Positions 48,428 through 59,027 of a stretch of DNA of 64,000 nt are shown here, in pieces (position 1 is the stretch's first letter; every line of letters starts with the position of its first letter). Under the pieces are notes generated by a model that did not search any database, was not told the origin of the DNA, and was given only the letters and a program-made list of their open reading frames with translations. The translations under genes were made by a program, and so were the position numbers. Location of the stretch: the NCBI RefSeq assembly GCF_009711125.1, contig NZ_WMIB01000001.1, positions 372,001-436,000 of the forward strand, written 5' to 3'. The stretch comes from Metabacillus mangrovi. GTDB taxonomy: Bacteria; Bacillota; Bacilli; Bacillales; Bacillaceae.

Positions 48428-49999
48428 ATGTTTAAAATACTTGTTTCAGATCCAATCAGCAGAGATGGACTAGAACCATTATTGGAAGCAGACAACATTG
48501 AAATCGTTCAGAAAAAGGCATCAGAAGAAGAAGACCTCACCCAATATGATGCTCTTTTTGTAAGAAGTGCCACGAAAGTGACAGCAGAGCTCATGAACCA
48601 GATGCCGAATCTTAAAATTATCGCGAGGGCCGGGGTTGGGGTTGATAATATTGATGTGGAACAGGCAACGAGAAAAGGCATTATCGTCATCAATGCCCCG
48701 GACGGGAATACAATATCCACTGCAGAGCACACATTCGCAATGATTGCTTCACTGGTACGCCACATCCCGCAGGCGAACATGTCGGTTAAAAACCGTGAAT
48801 GGAAGCGCACTGCCTTTGTCGGCAGTGAGCTGTACGGTAAAACACTGGGAATCGTCGGCCTGGGGAGAATTGGTACAGAACTCGCTGGCCGCGCGAAAGC
48901 TTTCGGGATGAGAGTGGCTGTATTTGATCCCTTCTTGACGAAGGAGCGCTCTGAAAAAATCGGAGTTGAAAAACACAGTTTGGACGAACTGCTTTCTAGT
49001 GCAGATATCATTACCGTTCATACCCCGCTCACGAAAGAAACGAAAGGCATTCTGAATCACGAAACAATCGGCAGGACTAAAGAGGGTGTATACCTCGTAA
49101 ACTGCGCCCGGGGCGGAATCATCGATGAAGAGGCACTTTGTACATATCTTGAGAACGGCCATGTACGCGGGGTCGCACTCGATGTTTTTGAAGTAGAACC
49201 ACCTGAGCATACGCGTCTGCTTGAGTTTGAACAGGTCATTGCAACCCCCCACCTCGGTGCGTCAACGAAGGAAGCACAGCTGAATGTAGCCTATCAGGTA
49301 TCTCAGGAAGTACTGCTGTTTGTACAGGGAAAACAGGTGACGACCTCCATTAACCTGCCGGCGATGTCCGAGGAAGCTTACCGGAAGGTGGCGCCGTATG
49401 ACGGACTTGCCCAGCGTATCGGAACATTTCTTTCCCAGCTGATGAATGAACCGATCCGGAGCATTGAGGTTGAGTATGAAGGAAGCGCGGCGGAAATCGA
49501 AACGTCTTATGTCACGAAAAGCCTGATCGCCTCTTTCCTCAAGCAGCGCATGGATATCAATATCAATACAGTGAACGCCGGTGTATTGGCAAGGGAACGT
49601 GGTATTCAATTTATTGAAAAAGTATCGGACCGCCATTCAGGCTACTCCAGCAGTATGACGGTCACGATTAACGGCGAGCATTCTTCATCTGAAATTAAAG
49701 GAACGTTCATTCCCCATTTCGGTGAACGAATCATCTCCATTAATGGTTTTTCCATTGATTTTCATCCATCAGGCCATCTGCTGTTCGTCCAGCATACGGA
49801 TGTTCCCGGTGTTATTGGAAATGTCGGAAAAATCCTTGGAGACCATGCAGTGAACATTGCCACCATGCAGGTGGGCCGCAAGGAAAAAGGCGGAGAGGCC
49901 ATCATGATGCTCTCCTTTGATAAGCCGCTGGAAGAGACCACCCTCTCCAGCCTGAAGGGGCTTGAAGAAATCGTCACGATCAAAGCGATCGAATTGTAA
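48428..49999 (+). CDS. serA: D-3-phosphoglycerate dehydrogenase
   Basis: First step of serine synthesis, oxidising 3-phosphoglycerate with NAD. The 523-residue long form has a Rossmann domain with GIVGLGRIGTELAGRAKAFG near residue 140, the catalytic residues in NCARGGIIDE and HLGASTKEAQ, an intervening domain and a C-terminal ACT domain (FVQHTDVPGVIGNVGKIL). The ATG follows CCGGAGGAGATCAA. It is one of three plus-strand genes. Confidence 0.96.
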   Translation: MFKILVSDPISRDGLEPLLEADNIEIVQKKASEEEDLTQYDALFVRSATKVTAELMNQMPNLKIIARAGVGVDNIDVEQATRKGIIVINAPDGNTISTAEHTFAMIASLVRHIPQANMSVKNREWKRTAFVGSELYGKTLGIVGLGRIGTELAGRAKAFGMRVAVFDPFLTKERSEKIGVEKHSLDELLSSADIITVHTPLTKETKGILNHETIGRTKEGVYLVNCARGGIIDEEALCTYLENGHVRGVALDVFEVEPPEHTRLLEFEQVIATPHLGASTKEAQLNVAYQVSQEVLLFVQGKQVTTSINLPAMSEEAYRKVAPYDGLAQRIGTFLSQLMNEPIRSIEVEYEGSAAEIETSYVTKSLIASFLKQRMDININTVNAGVLARERGIQFIEKVSDRHSGYSSSMTVTINGEHSSSEIKGTFIPHFGERIISINGFSIDFHPSGHLLFVQHTDVPGVIGNVGKILGDHAVNIATMQVGRKEKGGEAIMMLSFDKPLEETTLSSLKGLEEIVTIKAIEL

Positions 50000-50014
50000 A
50001 TCAAAAGCAGCAAT

Positions 50015-50058
50015 AAAAAAACAGGGAGACGCCGCAGTGTGCGTTTCCCTGTTTTTTA
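50015..50058 (+). terminator. Terminator after serA
   Basis: AAAAACAGGGA and TCCCTGTTTTTT form the main stem, extended by ACGC/GCGT; T tract on the plus strand. An A tract on the other side means it could also act on minus-strand readthrough from the PHP gene. Confidence 0.8.
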
Positions 50059-50093
50059 TTGAATGATTTCGTTTTATGTACAGGATCCCCTGC

Positions 50094-50906
50094 TTATCCG
50101 ATTGGCACCGGCGTCCTCTCACCCTTCGAGAACGTCATGATCGTTTCATACCCGGTCTTCTTCGCAAGGGCAACTGCCTGGTCATAATCCGCTCCTACAT
50201 CCTGCGGCTGATGCGCATCTGATGACAGAACGATCGGTACTCCCTTGTCGAAGCAAAGCTTTAGCAGCCTTTCATCCGGATACAGTTTGTTTACCGGCTT
50301 ACGCAATCCGGCCGTGCTGATTTCTACGCATGTTTTACTCCGGGAGAGCGCCTCGGCAGCCCGTTCAAATTGCTGCATCAGAAATTCTTCATCTTCAGGA
50401 ATGTAGTTAAAAATTTTCACAAGATCCAGGTGCCCGATTATATCAAACAGATTGGATTCCGCAAGCGTAACTACCTGGTCGTAATATTTCGTGTATGTAT
50501 CATGCAGATCCCGTTTGTCCCATTCATGGATGTATTCCTTTAAGTCTATCCCGAAATCCTCCACCCAATGAATCGAGCCAATCACATAATCAAAATCATA
50601 GCTTTTAATAAACTGTTCCATTTCCCGGTGTTTTCCGGGTGTATAATCCATCTCAATCGACATTTTTACATCGATTCCTTCACTCCACGCCTTCTGGAAC
50701 AGAGCTGTATAATCCTTCATATCATAAAACCGTCTTTCCTCCACCCAGGGGTTGCTCAGGATATCGGCTGTCTGATAGAAATGATACGCGTGCTCAGAAA
50801 TGCCAAAATGATCAATGTTCTTCCGTCTTGCTTCGTCCGTAAAACGCTTCAGGTACTCCAGAGTCAATGTACCGCGTTCCAAGTGGTTATGATAATCCGT
50901 CAGCAT
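50094..50906 (-). CDS. PHP-domain phosphatase, histidinol-phosphatase family
   Basis: A 270-residue PHP-domain protein. Metal ligands are visible in DYHNHLERG at the start, GISEHAYHF, IEMDYTPGK, IGSIHWVEDF, GHLDLVKIF and SSDAHQPQDVG. The family is often annotated as histidinol-phosphatase HisJ, but it differs from B. subtilis HisJ in its N-terminus, and no other his gene adjoins it, so the substrate is uncertain. The ATG at 50906 follows AAGGAGGAAGTGAC. Confidence 0.85.
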   Translation of the reverse strand: MLTDYHNHLERGTLTLEYLKRFTDEARRKNIDHFGISEHAYHFYQTADILSNPWVEERRFYDMKDYTALFQKAWSEGIDVKMSIEMDYTPGKHREMEQFIKSYDFDYVIGSIHWVEDFGIDLKEYIHEWDKRDLHDTYTKYYDQVVTLAESNLFDIIGHLDLVKIFNYIPEDEEFLMQQFERAAEALSRSKTCVEISTAGLRKPVNKLYPDERLLKLCFDKGVPIVLSSDAHQPQDVGADYDQAVALAKKTGYETIMTFSKGERTPVPIG

Positions 50907-50977
50907 GTCACTTCCTCCTTTTCTACACTTTACCATATTAAAGAGAAAGAGTGTATGGAAGAAGCAGATTTTTCAGG

Positions 50978-52255
50978 CTATTCCCCTGTATCCTCTGCTT
51001 CCACCTGGACGGGATTCGCTCCGTAAGGTACTTTAACAGGCTTTGTGACATCCATTGTTCCGACCTTTTCCAGGTTAAGCCCTTTAAAAGAGACGGATTC
51101 GTAATTAAATTCCTTAGCTGTAAGCAGCAGTGCTTCCAGCATAAATATCGTCTGCTCATTGTTTCCCAATTCATTTTCGGTAAAAGTAAGAATAAGTTCA
51201 CTCTGCTGTTCGTCAATGGATGAAACTGCAGCCTGCTCTGCCATGACTGTTTTCATCGTTTCATTTTTATCTTTCGTCATATTGCTGTATGCCTCTTTAA
51301 ACGTCTCATAGGATTCGTTGGATTCTGCAAAAAGCGGAGCAGAGGAGCCTTCAGCCGCATATTTGTAGATGGCTTTTTTGTTGGAAGCCTGTAAATCCAG
51401 CGAACGAGCGCTGCCGAGCGGACCGAGATCGATTTCCGGCTTTTCCCCTGTAAAGAGATCGGCTTTGCTGTATCCTTTTCCGCCAAAGGATTCTTTTACG
51501 ATTTCAGCAAACATTGCCTCTGAAGAAGTGGAGATGGTTCTGCCCTCATCTATATGAATTTCAATAGCCTCTTTGTTTTCTGAGGCACGGATATCCGTAT
51601 CCTGCAAAAAGCTCACTAAACCGAGCTTACTCTCATCGAAAGAAGCAATCAGTTCATTATACTGGTCTGCCTTTAAAGGCTCACTGCCGGAAATCAGCGT
51701 GACCGGGATCGTGTAGTTGACCGATTGATCCATGTAGGCTACAGTGAGTGACCGGTTTTTTTCCTGTTCGGTGTCTGCTGCCAAAAAGGAGACATTTACT
51801 TCTGGAGGAGCGGGAGGTTCCTGCTGTTCCGTTTTCCTTTCAGGTGATGCCGGCTGATCAGGTACTGCTTTATCTTCTGCTTTATCTTCTGCTTTTCCTT
51901 CTGGTGCACCTTCTGCTTCTTTACGCTCCGGTCCGGGTTCGGTTTGTTCCGTATCCGCTTCCCGGCTGGAATCCTGTTCACTGGACACACTGCTTTCTTC
52001 TTTGGCTCCCCCGGAGCCGCTCCCTCCCCCGGCTAAGGGAGCAGACTTATCTGCCTGAAAGGGAAACATGAGAAAAAGGAGAAACAAAGCAGCAGCGCTT
52101 GCCAGGACCGGACCGAACCAAATTCTCTTCGCCCGGCGCCGCCGCTCTGCCGGGATTTTTCTAAAGATTTCCTGCGGGGAGCGTTTGTCTTTAATTTCTG
52201 GAAGATTGTAAAGCATTTCTTCGATCTGTTTGTCGTTAAACCCTGATTTTTTCAT
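50978..52255 (-). CDS. rsiX: Anti-sigma-X factor RsiX
   Basis: Membrane regulator that holds sigma-X inactive. The 425-residue protein has a cytoplasmic N-terminus (about residues 1-45), one membrane segment near 48-66 (VLASAAALFLLFLMFPF), a Glu/Lys/Pro-rich linker (residues about 75-150, with KAEDKAEDKA) and an extracellular domain. It overlaps sigX by 20 bp and follows GAAGGAGGGAGCAATCC. It is longer than the B. subtilis protein because of the linker. Confidence 0.9.
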   Translation of the reverse strand: MKKSGFNDKQIEEMLYNLPEIKDKRSPQEIFRKIPAERRRRAKRIWFGPVLASAAALFLLFLMFPFQADKSAPLAGGGSGSGGAKEESSVSSEQDSSREADTEQTEPGPERKEAEGAPEGKAEDKAEDKAVPDQPASPERKTEQQEPPAPPEVNVSFLAADTEQEKNRSLTVAYMDQSVNYTIPVTLISGSEPLKADQYNELIASFDESKLGLVSFLQDTDIRASENKEAIEIHIDEGRTISTSSEAMFAEIVKESFGGKGYSKADLFTGEKPEIDLGPLGSARSLDLQASNKKAIYKYAAEGSSAPLFAESNESYETFKEAYSNMTKDKNETMKTVMAEQAAVSSIDEQQSELILTFTENELGNNEQTIFMLEALLLTAKEFNYESVSFKGLNLEKVGTMDVTKPVKVPYGANPVQVEAEDTGE

Positions 52256-52781
52256 GGATTGCTCCCTCCTTCTCGCCGAGATGAGCCATGCTCTTTTTTA
52301 ATGCTTTAATCGCCCGGTGCTGGGTGGTTTTCACTTTACTCTCCGACCATGTAAGCGCTTCAGAAGTTTCCTGGATCGACAGACCTTGTATGTATCGCAA
52401 AATAATAACGGTACGCTGGTCAATGGTACAGGCATCCAAGGCCTCATAAATCCATTGGATCTGCTCATTTTGCAGTGCAATTTCATCCGGGAGAGGAGAA
52501 TGGTCTCTCACCTGATTCTGATCCCAGTCGAACCGCTCGACGAGCCGCTGGCGGATGGTTTTCTGTTTACGGAACCAATCGATCGCCACATGTCTGGCTA
52601 TTGAAAACAGCCACGTCTTTTCTGAGCTTCTGCCTTCGAACTTATCATAGGATTTCAGGACGCGAATGTAGACTTCCTGTACAAGATCCTCTGCCTGTCC
52701 GCGGTCTTTTACCATATAAAATAGAAATTGAAACAAGTCCTGGTGATACTTTTCATATATTTTATGAAAGGCTTCTTCCAC
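52236..52781 (-). CDS. sigX: ECF sigma factor SigX
   Basis: RNA polymerase sigma factor of the ECF family, which in Bacillus controls cell-envelope charge genes. The 181-residue protein has region 2 (LFQFLFYMVKDRGQAEDL, KTWLFSIARHVAIDWFRK) and region 4 (LRYIQGLSIQETSEAL, SESKVKTTQHR). I start it at GTG 52781, which has GGAGGGG 5 nt upstream and aligns with MEETF of B. subtilis. The ATG at 52802 would fall at the transcript start. The promoter upstream is of sigma-X type. Confidence 0.92.
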   Translation of the reverse strand: MEEAFHKIYEKYHQDLFQFLFYMVKDRGQAEDLVQEVYIRVLKSYDKFEGRSSEKTWLFSIARHVAIDWFRKQKTIRQRLVERFDWDQNQVRDHSPLPDEIALQNEQIQWIYEALDACTIDQRTVIILRYIQGLSIQETSEALTWSESKVKTTQHRAIKALKKSMAHLGEKEGAIHEKIRV

Positions 52782-52806
52782 GGAAACCCCTCCGTTCATC
52801 ATTTTA

Positions 52807-52832
52807 GTCGCATAATTGCATTAAAGGTTACA
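52807..52832 (-). promoter_or_regulatory. Sigma-X autoregulatory promoter of sigX
   Basis: TGTAAC (complement of 52827-52832), a 16-bp spacer and CGAC (complement of 52807-52810) match the known sigma-X consensus. Transcription would begin close to 52800, about 20 bp before the GTG start. Confidence 0.85.
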
Positions 52833-52864
52833 GGTCCTGGAAAAATTGAGGCAGCCTGTTTAAA

Positions 52865-52870
52865 ATTATA
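52865..52870 (-). promoter_or_regulatory. Possible second promoter (-10) for sigX
   Basis: TATAAT on the minus strand lies between the yvqK terminator and the sigma-X promoter. No convincing -35 can be given. Confidence 0.3.
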
Positions 52871-52882
52871 CCTTTTGTGCAT

Positions 52883-52910
52883 AAAAAAAAGGAAGGTGCT
52901 TCCTTCCTTT
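52883..52910 (-). terminator. Terminator after yvqK
   Basis: AAAGGAAGG (52888-52896) pairs with CCTTCCTTT (52902-52910); the minus strand continues with a T tract. It ends the res-yvqK transcript. Confidence 0.82.
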
Positions 52911-52921
52911 TTCACAAAAAT

Positions 52922-53503
52922 TTACGAATCTTTATTTTTTCTCCCAAAAACAATCGCACTTCTTTCATATTCCACATCTTTCATGCCGGCTCTGAAATTG
53001 ATCACGCGGGCAGCAGCAAAAAAATAATCTGAGAGCCGGTTCACGTACTTCAAAACGTGCAGATTGATCTCTTCATGCTTGTTCAAGGTCACAATTCGGC
53101 GTTCTGCTCTTCTGGCAACCGTTCTTGCCAGGTGAATAGCAGCGGCAGCCTGTGTTCCGCCGGGAAGAATAAACCGTTCAAGCGGAGGAGCCTCTTTGAC
53201 ATGAGCATCGATCCGCTCTTCAAGAAATTCCACCATCCCCGCATTTGTTTTATCCTTCCGCTTATCTGCACTGAGCACCGACGCAAGATCTCCGCCGCAG
53301 TCAAATAATTCATGCTGGATTTTTTCCAGTTCCCTGAAAAGATCTTCATACAGTTCTCCTTGAAGCAAAGCCATCGCCTGCCCGACTACAGCATTGAGTT
53401 CATCAAGGGTGCCGTAAGCTTCTACCCTGATATCATCCTTGTCCACACGTCCACCGATAAGGCTCGTCTGGCCTTTATCACCGGTTCTCGTATATAAATT
53501 CAT
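52922..53503 (-). CDS. yvqK: Cob(I)alamin adenosyltransferase (PduO type)
   Basis: Makes adenosylcobalamin from cob(I)alamin and ATP. The 193-residue protein starts [19 protein letters not shown], the ATP-binding motif of PduO-type enzymes, and has [10 protein letters not shown] near residue 130 and [18 protein letters not shown] near the end. Its ATG overlaps the resE stop (ATGA), so it is translationally coupled to the res operon. In B. subtilis the ortholog lies elsewhere and resE is followed by sigX. Confidence 0.93.
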   Translation of the reverse strand: MNLYTRTGDKGQTSLIGGRVDKDDIRVEAYGTLDELNAVVGQAMALLQGELYEDLFRELEKIQHELFDCGGDLASVLSADKRKDKTNAGMVEFLEERIDAHVKEAPPLERFILPGGTQAAAAIHLARTVARRAERRIVTLNKHEEINLHVLKYVNRLSDYFFAAARVINFRAGMKDVEYERSAIVFGRKNKDS

Positions 53504-55314
53504 TGTTCCCCATCCTCTCTATTTTCCATTTCAGGCAGATAAACTGTGAATGTGGTCCCCTCATGCATTTTACTGTGCACAGTGATGGAACCATGATGCG
53601 CTTCTACAATATTCCTGGCAATGGCAAGGCCCAAGCCTGTACCCGATCTTCCCCTTGTTCTTGCTTTGTCGGCCTTGTAAAACCTCTCAAAAACAAATGG
53701 CAGATCTTCCTCCGGTATCCCAAGGCCCGTGTCCTGTACATCGATGCGGAGCCCTTCATCTGCCAGACTGACTTTAAGCAGGACGGTCCCGTTTTCACCG
53801 GTGTGCCGGATCGCATTGTCAACCAGATTCGTTAAAACCTGCTCAACTTTATCCGGATCCAGCCAAAAGAATTCTTTCGTGAGCCGGATGTCCGTTTTCA
53901 GTTCGATCGCTTTTTCCCTGGCCATGCCCTGAAACTTCCGGGCTATTTTTTCTGCCAGTTCAGGAATAAGGACCTCTTCATACATCAAAGTGGTATGCCC
54001 GGCCTCCATCCTTGCCAAGTCGAGAAGCTCGTTTACAAGCCTCCCCATCCTTAATGATTCTTCATAAATGACCTTTGAAATCTCTTTTTTCTCTTCATCC
54101 GTACTGGCAATATCATCTACGATCGCTTCACTGTAGCCCTGCAGGAGAGCGATAGGGGTACGGAGTTCATGGGAAACATTGGCGATAAAGTCTTTTCTCA
54201 GCTTATCGTGGCGCCGTTCCTCGGTCATATCCCGGAGTACCGCTACGGCGCCCCGAACATAATCCTGATCATACAATGGACTCATGACCATCACCCATGT
54301 CCGTCCCTGAAGGGTCAGCTCGATAATCTGTTCCTTCTCTGCATGGACCACTCTCCGGAAAAGCTCTTGTGCTTCTGGAGGGAGCTCCTCTCCTGCCTTG
54401 ATCTCCATCTCCTTTTCGTAATACCAGGCCTGCAGGAAACGTTCTGCAGGAGGATTGGTCACAAGTATCGCTCCATCTACGTTAAGCGTTATGACACCGT
54501 CCGCCATACTGCTCAAAATGCTGGTCAAATGCTCTTTTTCCTGATTCAGCGCATTAATGTTGTATTTCAGCTGTCTGCCCATCTGATTAAAGGCTGCTGC
54601 CAGTTCCCCGATCTCATCACCTGTAAGAATCGGCACTTTTTTATCAAACTTTCCTTTAGTGAGTTCGAGAGCTGCCTCCCTCATTTTCCGCAAAGGATAG
54701 GTAATGCGGGTTGAAAGAAAGAATGCGAACACTGTCGTCAAAATCAAGCCGACTGCTGCACCGATAAAAGTATACCGGGTTGTGCTGCCAGTGGCTTCCC
54801 TGATCGAGGAAAGAGATTTAGAGACGAACACCGCTCCATTTTTTCCTTCAGTGAGCCGGTAAGGCACTCCCTGCAGAAGAACCTTTTCTTCCCCGAACTC
54901 AGCATTCTCATCTGCTGTTATCGTTTTAATGGCTTCCCCTGATCCCTCAAGGACTCTTGAAAGCTCCGGATCTTTCTTAATGGTATCGAGAGAAATGTAC
55001 GGCTGTTTAGAAGTTCCTTTTTCTGATGAATACCAGGTTTTCCCATTCTCATCTACAATCATGATCCCTGTTTCCTCATCCGACAGTTCAAGGGCAATTG
55101 ATTTTGCGAGGGCAGGTGAATCTTTTACATCCTCATGGTTTTTCAAGATGCTCGATATTTTACCCGCGAATTGGGACAGCTCGATCTCCGTCTGGTTGGT
55201 TTGATAATTCTCGATAAATTCAAACCAAAGGATGGTCAATACGAGCAAAACAAAGGCTACGAGCAGGAGGATGGTTCCCCAGAGCTTGCCTACTACACTC
55301 CGCCAAAGCTTCAT
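53500..55314 (-). CDS. resE: Sensor histidine kinase ResE
   Basis: Membrane sensor kinase that controls respiration genes under oxygen limitation with ResD. The 604-residue protein has two membrane segments (residues about 11-32 and 182-203) around an extracellular domain, a HAMP domain, a PAS domain near 260-350, the HisKA motif [20 protein letters not shown] near 385 and an ATPase domain with DNAIRHT, DTGLGIP and GTGLGLAI. It overlaps resD by 4 bp and yvqK by 4 bp. Confidence 0.95.
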   Translation of the reverse strand: MKLWRSVVGKLWGTILLLVAFVLLVLTILWFEFIENYQTNQTEIELSQFAGKISSILKNHEDVKDSPALAKSIALELSDEETGIMIVDENGKTWYSSEKGTSKQPYISLDTIKKDPELSRVLEGSGEAIKTITADENAEFGEEKVLLQGVPYRLTEGKNGAVFVSKSLSSIREATGSTTRYTFIGAAVGLILTTVFAFFLSTRITYPLRKMREAALELTKGKFDKKVPILTGDEIGELAAAFNQMGRQLKYNINALNQEKEHLTSILSSMADGVITLNVDGAILVTNPPAERFLQAWYYEKEMEIKAGEELPPEAQELFRRVVHAEKEQIIELTLQGRTWVMVMSPLYDQDYVRGAVAVLRDMTEERRHDKLRKDFIANVSHELRTPIALLQGYSEAIVDDIASTDEEKKEISKVIYEESLRMGRLVNELLDLARMEAGHTTLMYEEVLIPELAEKIARKFQGMAREKAIELKTDIRLTKEFFWLDPDKVEQVLTNLVDNAIRHTGENGTVLLKVSLADEGLRIDVQDTGLGIPEEDLPFVFERFYKADKARTRGRSGTGLGLAIARNIVEAHHGSITVHSKMHEGTTFTVYLPEMENREDGEQ

Positions 55315-56033
55315 TCATTGCCGACCTCAAATTTATACCCGACTCCCCACACGGTTACGATCATTTTCGCTGCTTCCTGCGAAACTTTATTCAGCTTTTC
55401 GCGAAGTCTTTTCACGTGTGTATCCACCGTCCGCAAATCTCCAAAAAATTCATATTGCCATACTTCCTTCAGCAGCTGTTCCCGGTCATACACTTTATCC
55501 GGCGTTTTTGCCAGGAAGTACAGAAGCTCGTATTCTTTAGGAGTCAGACTGACCTCTTTTCCATCGGCTGTCACCCTGTGTGCATCATGATCGATTGTCA
55601 AATGGGCAAAAACGATCACATTTTTAGCTTTCGTTTCGGTTTTCAGGAAGCTTGTCGATGAAGAACGGCGCAGCAAAGCCTTTACCCTCAGAACGACTTC
55701 CCTCGGGCTGAAAGGCTTGATGATGTAATCATCTGTCCCGACTTCGAATCCCTGTACCCTGTTCGCTTCTTCCCCTTTAGCTGTGAGCATGATAACAGGC
55801 GTTGCTTTCTTCTCGCGGAGTCTCCGGCAGACCTCCACTCCATCGATGCCAGGCATCATCAAGTCAAGCAGGATCACTTCATAATCGTTGAGTAAAGCGA
55901 GCTCCAGGGCCTCATCCCCGTTTTCCGCTTCTTCTGTGGTGTACCCTTCTCTCTCCAAATACATTTTTAAAAGTCTTCTGATCCGGTCCTCATCATCCAC
56001 AATTAAAATTCTTCCGTTTACCATTTCTTCCAT
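55311..56033 (-). CDS. resD: Response regulator ResD
   Basis: DNA-binding regulator of aerobic and anaerobic respiration. The 240-residue protein has a receiver domain with the phosphorylated Asp in [15 protein letters not shown] near residue 57, KPFSPREV, and a winged-helix domain of OmpR type ([23 protein letters not shown]). The ATG at 56033 follows CCAGGGAGGAATCGAAA; further upstream codons lack a site. Confidence 0.95.
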   Translation of the reverse strand: MEEMVNGRILIVDDEDRIRRLLKMYLEREGYTTEEAENGDEALELALLNDYEVILLDLMMPGIDGVEVCRRLREKKATPVIMLTAKGEEANRVQGFEVGTDDYIIKPFSPREVVLRVKALLRRSSSTSFLKTETKAKNVIVFAHLTIDHDAHRVTADGKEVSLTPKEYELLYFLAKTPDKVYDREQLLKEVWQYEFFGDLRTVDTHVKRLREKLNKVSQEAAKMIVTVWGVGYKFEVGNE

Positions 56034-56076
56034 TTTCGATTCCTCCCTGGTTAAAAGTTCGGTTATGTATACGTCC

Positions 56077-56106
56077 ATCATACTAATTTACTTGCCGCTT
56101 CTGCAA
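56077..56106 (-). promoter_or_regulatory. Candidate internal promoter of resD-resE
   Basis: TTGCAG (complement of 56101-56106), 18-bp spacer, TATGAT (complement of 56077-56082), in the 151-bp gap between resC and resD. Confidence 0.4.
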
Positions 56107-56184
56107 TAAACAGCGTGTCCAAAGGAAAAGAGGCCGGTACCAGCCCTGCCCCCTTTTATATATGATTATGATGTTAACACTAAA

Positions 56185-57360
56185 CTACGCATAAGAATGA
56201 AGACCCGCGATGACCATGTTGACAAAAATCAGGTTGAACATTATGATCGCAAAACCGATGACTGCGAGCCATGCGGATTTTTCGCCATGCCATCCTTTTG
56301 AGAGTCGGAGATGGAGGTATGCCGCATAAAACAGCCAGGTAATAAGTGCCCAGACCTCTTTGGGATCCCAACCCCAAAAGCGGTTCCAGGCAATCTGCGC
56401 CCATATCATGGCAAAAATCAGGGCACCAAGCGTAAAAATCGGAAAGCCGATCGTCACAGACCGGTAGCCGATTTCATCCGTCAGATCCAGGTTCACCTTT
56501 TTAGTAAGCGGCTGAAGGACTGCCGCCACTCTTTTCCGTGCGATGAGACGGAACAGCACATACAGAATAGTTCCAGATATAACTGACCAGAGCACCGTGT
56601 TGAACTTGCTTCCATCGACAATAGCCGGCAGAGAGAACAGCGGTTTCATTGCTCCGTCTGTCATCAGCTTCCAATCATGCGGACCCGCTAGAGCAGGCAG
56701 ATGATAAACCATGGACGCTTCTTTTCCTCGTTTATCCACCCAGGAAAATTCCGTCTCAAAGTTTGCAAGTCTGAAACCGGTCGTAATAAGAATGTATCCT
56801 ACCGTTAAAATCAGGACAAACATGATCACTTCAAGCCAGAAGGTCTTTTTTGAAGGCTCGGACTGGTCAATATTCCTTACAAGGTATACGAGCCCGGCAA
56901 TAAAGCTGATTGCAAGAATCGCCTGCCCAAGCGCAGCGGTTGTCACGTGAATATAAAGCCACTCACTCTGCAGGGCAGGGATCAACGGAGTGACATATCT
57001 TGGAAACATACTTCCATAAGCGATGATCAGAAGCACGACCGGCAGTGTAAAAAGCCCGATAATGGATACTTTATACATAAAATAAATAATGATAAATGCC
57101 AATACCATCATCATTCCAAAAAAGGTCGTAAACTCATACATGTTGCTGACAGGCGCGTGTCCTGAAGCAATCCAGCGTGTTATGAAAAAGCCAAGCTGTG
57201 CAGTGAACCCTGCGATTGTCACAGCTACCGCAGATTTTGCCCACCTGTTCGGACCAGCCGTTTTCTGGCGCTTGTCAGGGATGGATCCTCCGAATAAAAA
57301 AACGGCTGCCAAATACAAAATGAAAGCTGCATTAAGCAGCCCGCTGCTAATTTCCGCCAA
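56185..57360 (-). CDS. resC: Cytochrome c biogenesis protein ResC (CcsA family)
   Basis: Works with ResB to bring haem to apocytochrome c at the outer membrane face. The 391-residue protein has about eight membrane segments and the Trp-rich haem motif [14 protein letters not shown] near residue 325. The start is a TTG with GGAGGGGTAGGAG upstream, overlapping resB by 14 bp. Confidence 0.95.
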   Translation of the reverse strand: MAEISSGLLNAAFILYLAAVFLFGGSIPDKRQKTAGPNRWAKSAVAVTIAGFTAQLGFFITRWIASGHAPVSNMYEFTTFFGMMMVLAFIIIYFMYKVSIIGLFTLPVVLLIIAYGSMFPRYVTPLIPALQSEWLYIHVTTAALGQAILAISFIAGLVYLVRNIDQSEPSKKTFWLEVIMFVLILTVGYILITTGFRLANFETEFSWVDKRGKEASMVYHLPALAGPHDWKLMTDGAMKPLFSLPAIVDGSKFNTVLWSVISGTILYVLFRLIARKRVAAVLQPLTKKVNLDLTDEIGYRSVTIGFPIFTLGALIFAMIWAQIAWNRFWGWDPKEVWALITWLFYAAYLHLRLSKGWHGEKSAWLAVIGFAIIMFNLIFVNMVIAGLHSYA

Positions 57361-59011
57361 CTCCTACCCCTCCGGTCTGCATCTCGCTATTTTTTTGATC
57401 CCAAGGTGCCGGGAAGGATGTTCCCTCAACTGCATCCTCAACTTCCTTCTTTAAAGTAAACCAGTTCTTGTTTGTGTGCGCAGCAATATAAACCATGCCA
57501 TTTTCCCGTTTCAGCCAGATTCTTCTGTGGTTCCAGTACATTCCCTGGCACACACCAATCATAAAAATCAATCCGCCGAGCGCAAGGATCCACAGCGTCA
57601 AATCTTTTTTCACAGATAGGAGAGACTGACTGACGGTTTCAACACCTGCAAATTTCATAGCCAGTTTGTTCTCGCCATTCGGCTCCAGGTTCATCTGAAT
57701 TCCTACAAAACTCGTTTCCCCTTCAGGGTTGCCGGGCGACTTCATATTGAACACAAATGCCGGGTTGTTGGGAGCCCGCGATTTCGTATCAGGCCTGCCG
57801 TCTTCATTCATATAAAAATCCGGCAGGTAGCTTAAAATCGATACGTTATATCCTTCTCCCAAATCATACTCCGTTTCCGGCTCATCGAGGTTGACGGTAA
57901 TCGGACCCATCGTTTTACCGGTTTCTTTAACGAGCAAATTAAACTTCAGCTCTTTCATGGCACCTGTGGAATAACTGTTCTGATACACACCGAAAGCCCC
58001 GAAGTGAAGCGGCTGGTTAACCTTGATTGAATCACGCTTTATTTCCTTCAGTTCAGGTTCTTCTCCAGGCAGGGACTGACCGTTTCTCTGATAGAGGACT
58101 ACATCCGTCTGGAAATTTTTCGCCACATTTCCTTCACCGGCTTCACTGATCGCCTCTTTAAACACTTCTTTTTCGCTGCCGGATTCATACGATTCAACGA
58201 TGAATCTCTCGTTTTTCAAAAAGTATTCGCCGCCCGTTCCCGGTATGGCGGATAGCTGCCCCTCTTTCAGCCATACCGTCTCATCCACATGCATCCCCGG
58301 CACAAATCTCAGCATGGCACCGATCAATACAATAATCAGCCCGACATGGTTAACGTAAGGACCCCATCTTGAAAACCGCCCTTTTTCAGCGAAAAGATTG
58401 CCGTCTTCTGTAAACACTTTGTATCTTTTTTTCTCGAGCCGCTGCTTCACTGTGTCCAGGCTGCTGTCTTTTTCCATCACTCTCTCACCGAACAGGCGCT
58501 GGCGCTTCATAAATCCTGTGTTTTTCGTAATGCCCTGCACATTAAGAGCCCTGTAGAGGGGAACCACCCTGTCCAGACTGGCTACGACAAGCGAGATCCC
58601 AAGTGCGGCCACGAGGGAAATATACCACCATGACCCGTACAGGTCATGAAACCCAAGCTGGTAATAAATCTCTCCCGGCACCCCGAATTCATCCTGATAA
58701 TAGTCTTCAGGCAACACATTGGACGGTATATACTCCACCTGTGTAAAAATGGTTCCTACAGCTGAAGCTCCAAGCACCAGAACGATCAGCCAGATGCCCA
58801 CTTTTACGGACGAAAAAAAATTCCAGACCTTATCGACCCACGTTTTCTGATACGTCTGTGATCTTCTGGCACTTCCATCATACCTCATATCCAGCAAGGG
58901 CCCTGAATGAGTGACCGGATTCTCATATTCCGCCAGCTGCTTGCCGCACGATTCGCAAAGCAGGGTTCCCGGAGGATTAACGTGTCCGCACTCGCATTTT
59001 ACTTCTTCCAT
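57347..59011 (-). CDS. resB: Cytochrome c biogenesis protein ResB
   Basis: Partner of ResC in cytochrome c maturation (System II). The 554-residue protein begins with a zinc-ribbon-like CxC...CxxC cluster ([21 protein letters not shown]), then three membrane segments, a large extracellular domain and a last membrane segment near residue 490. The ATG at 59011 has GGGAG 8 nt upstream; one at 59017 is too close. Confidence 0.94.
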   Translation of the reverse strand: MEEVKCECGHVNPPGTLLCESCGKQLAEYENPVTHSGPLLDMRYDGSARRSQTYQKTWVDKVWNFFSSVKVGIWLIVLVLGASAVGTIFTQVEYIPSNVLPEDYYQDEFGVPGEIYYQLGFHDLYGSWWYISLVAALGISLVVASLDRVVPLYRALNVQGITKNTGFMKRQRLFGERVMEKDSSLDTVKQRLEKKRYKVFTEDGNLFAEKGRFSRWGPYVNHVGLIIVLIGAMLRFVPGMHVDETVWLKEGQLSAIPGTGGEYFLKNERFIVESYESGSEKEVFKEAISEAGEGNVAKNFQTDVVLYQRNGQSLPGEEPELKEIKRDSIKVNQPLHFGAFGVYQNSYSTGAMKELKFNLLVKETGKTMGPITVNLDEPETEYDLGEGYNVSILSYLPDFYMNEDGRPDTKSRAPNNPAFVFNMKSPGNPEGETSFVGIQMNLEPNGENKLAMKFAGVETVSQSLLSVKKDLTLWILALGGLIFMIGVCQGMYWNHRRIWLKRENGMVYIAAHTNKNWFTLKKEVEDAVEGTSFPAPWDQKNSEMQTGGVGVGGN

Positions 59012-59027
59012 GCGCATGACTCCCTGT

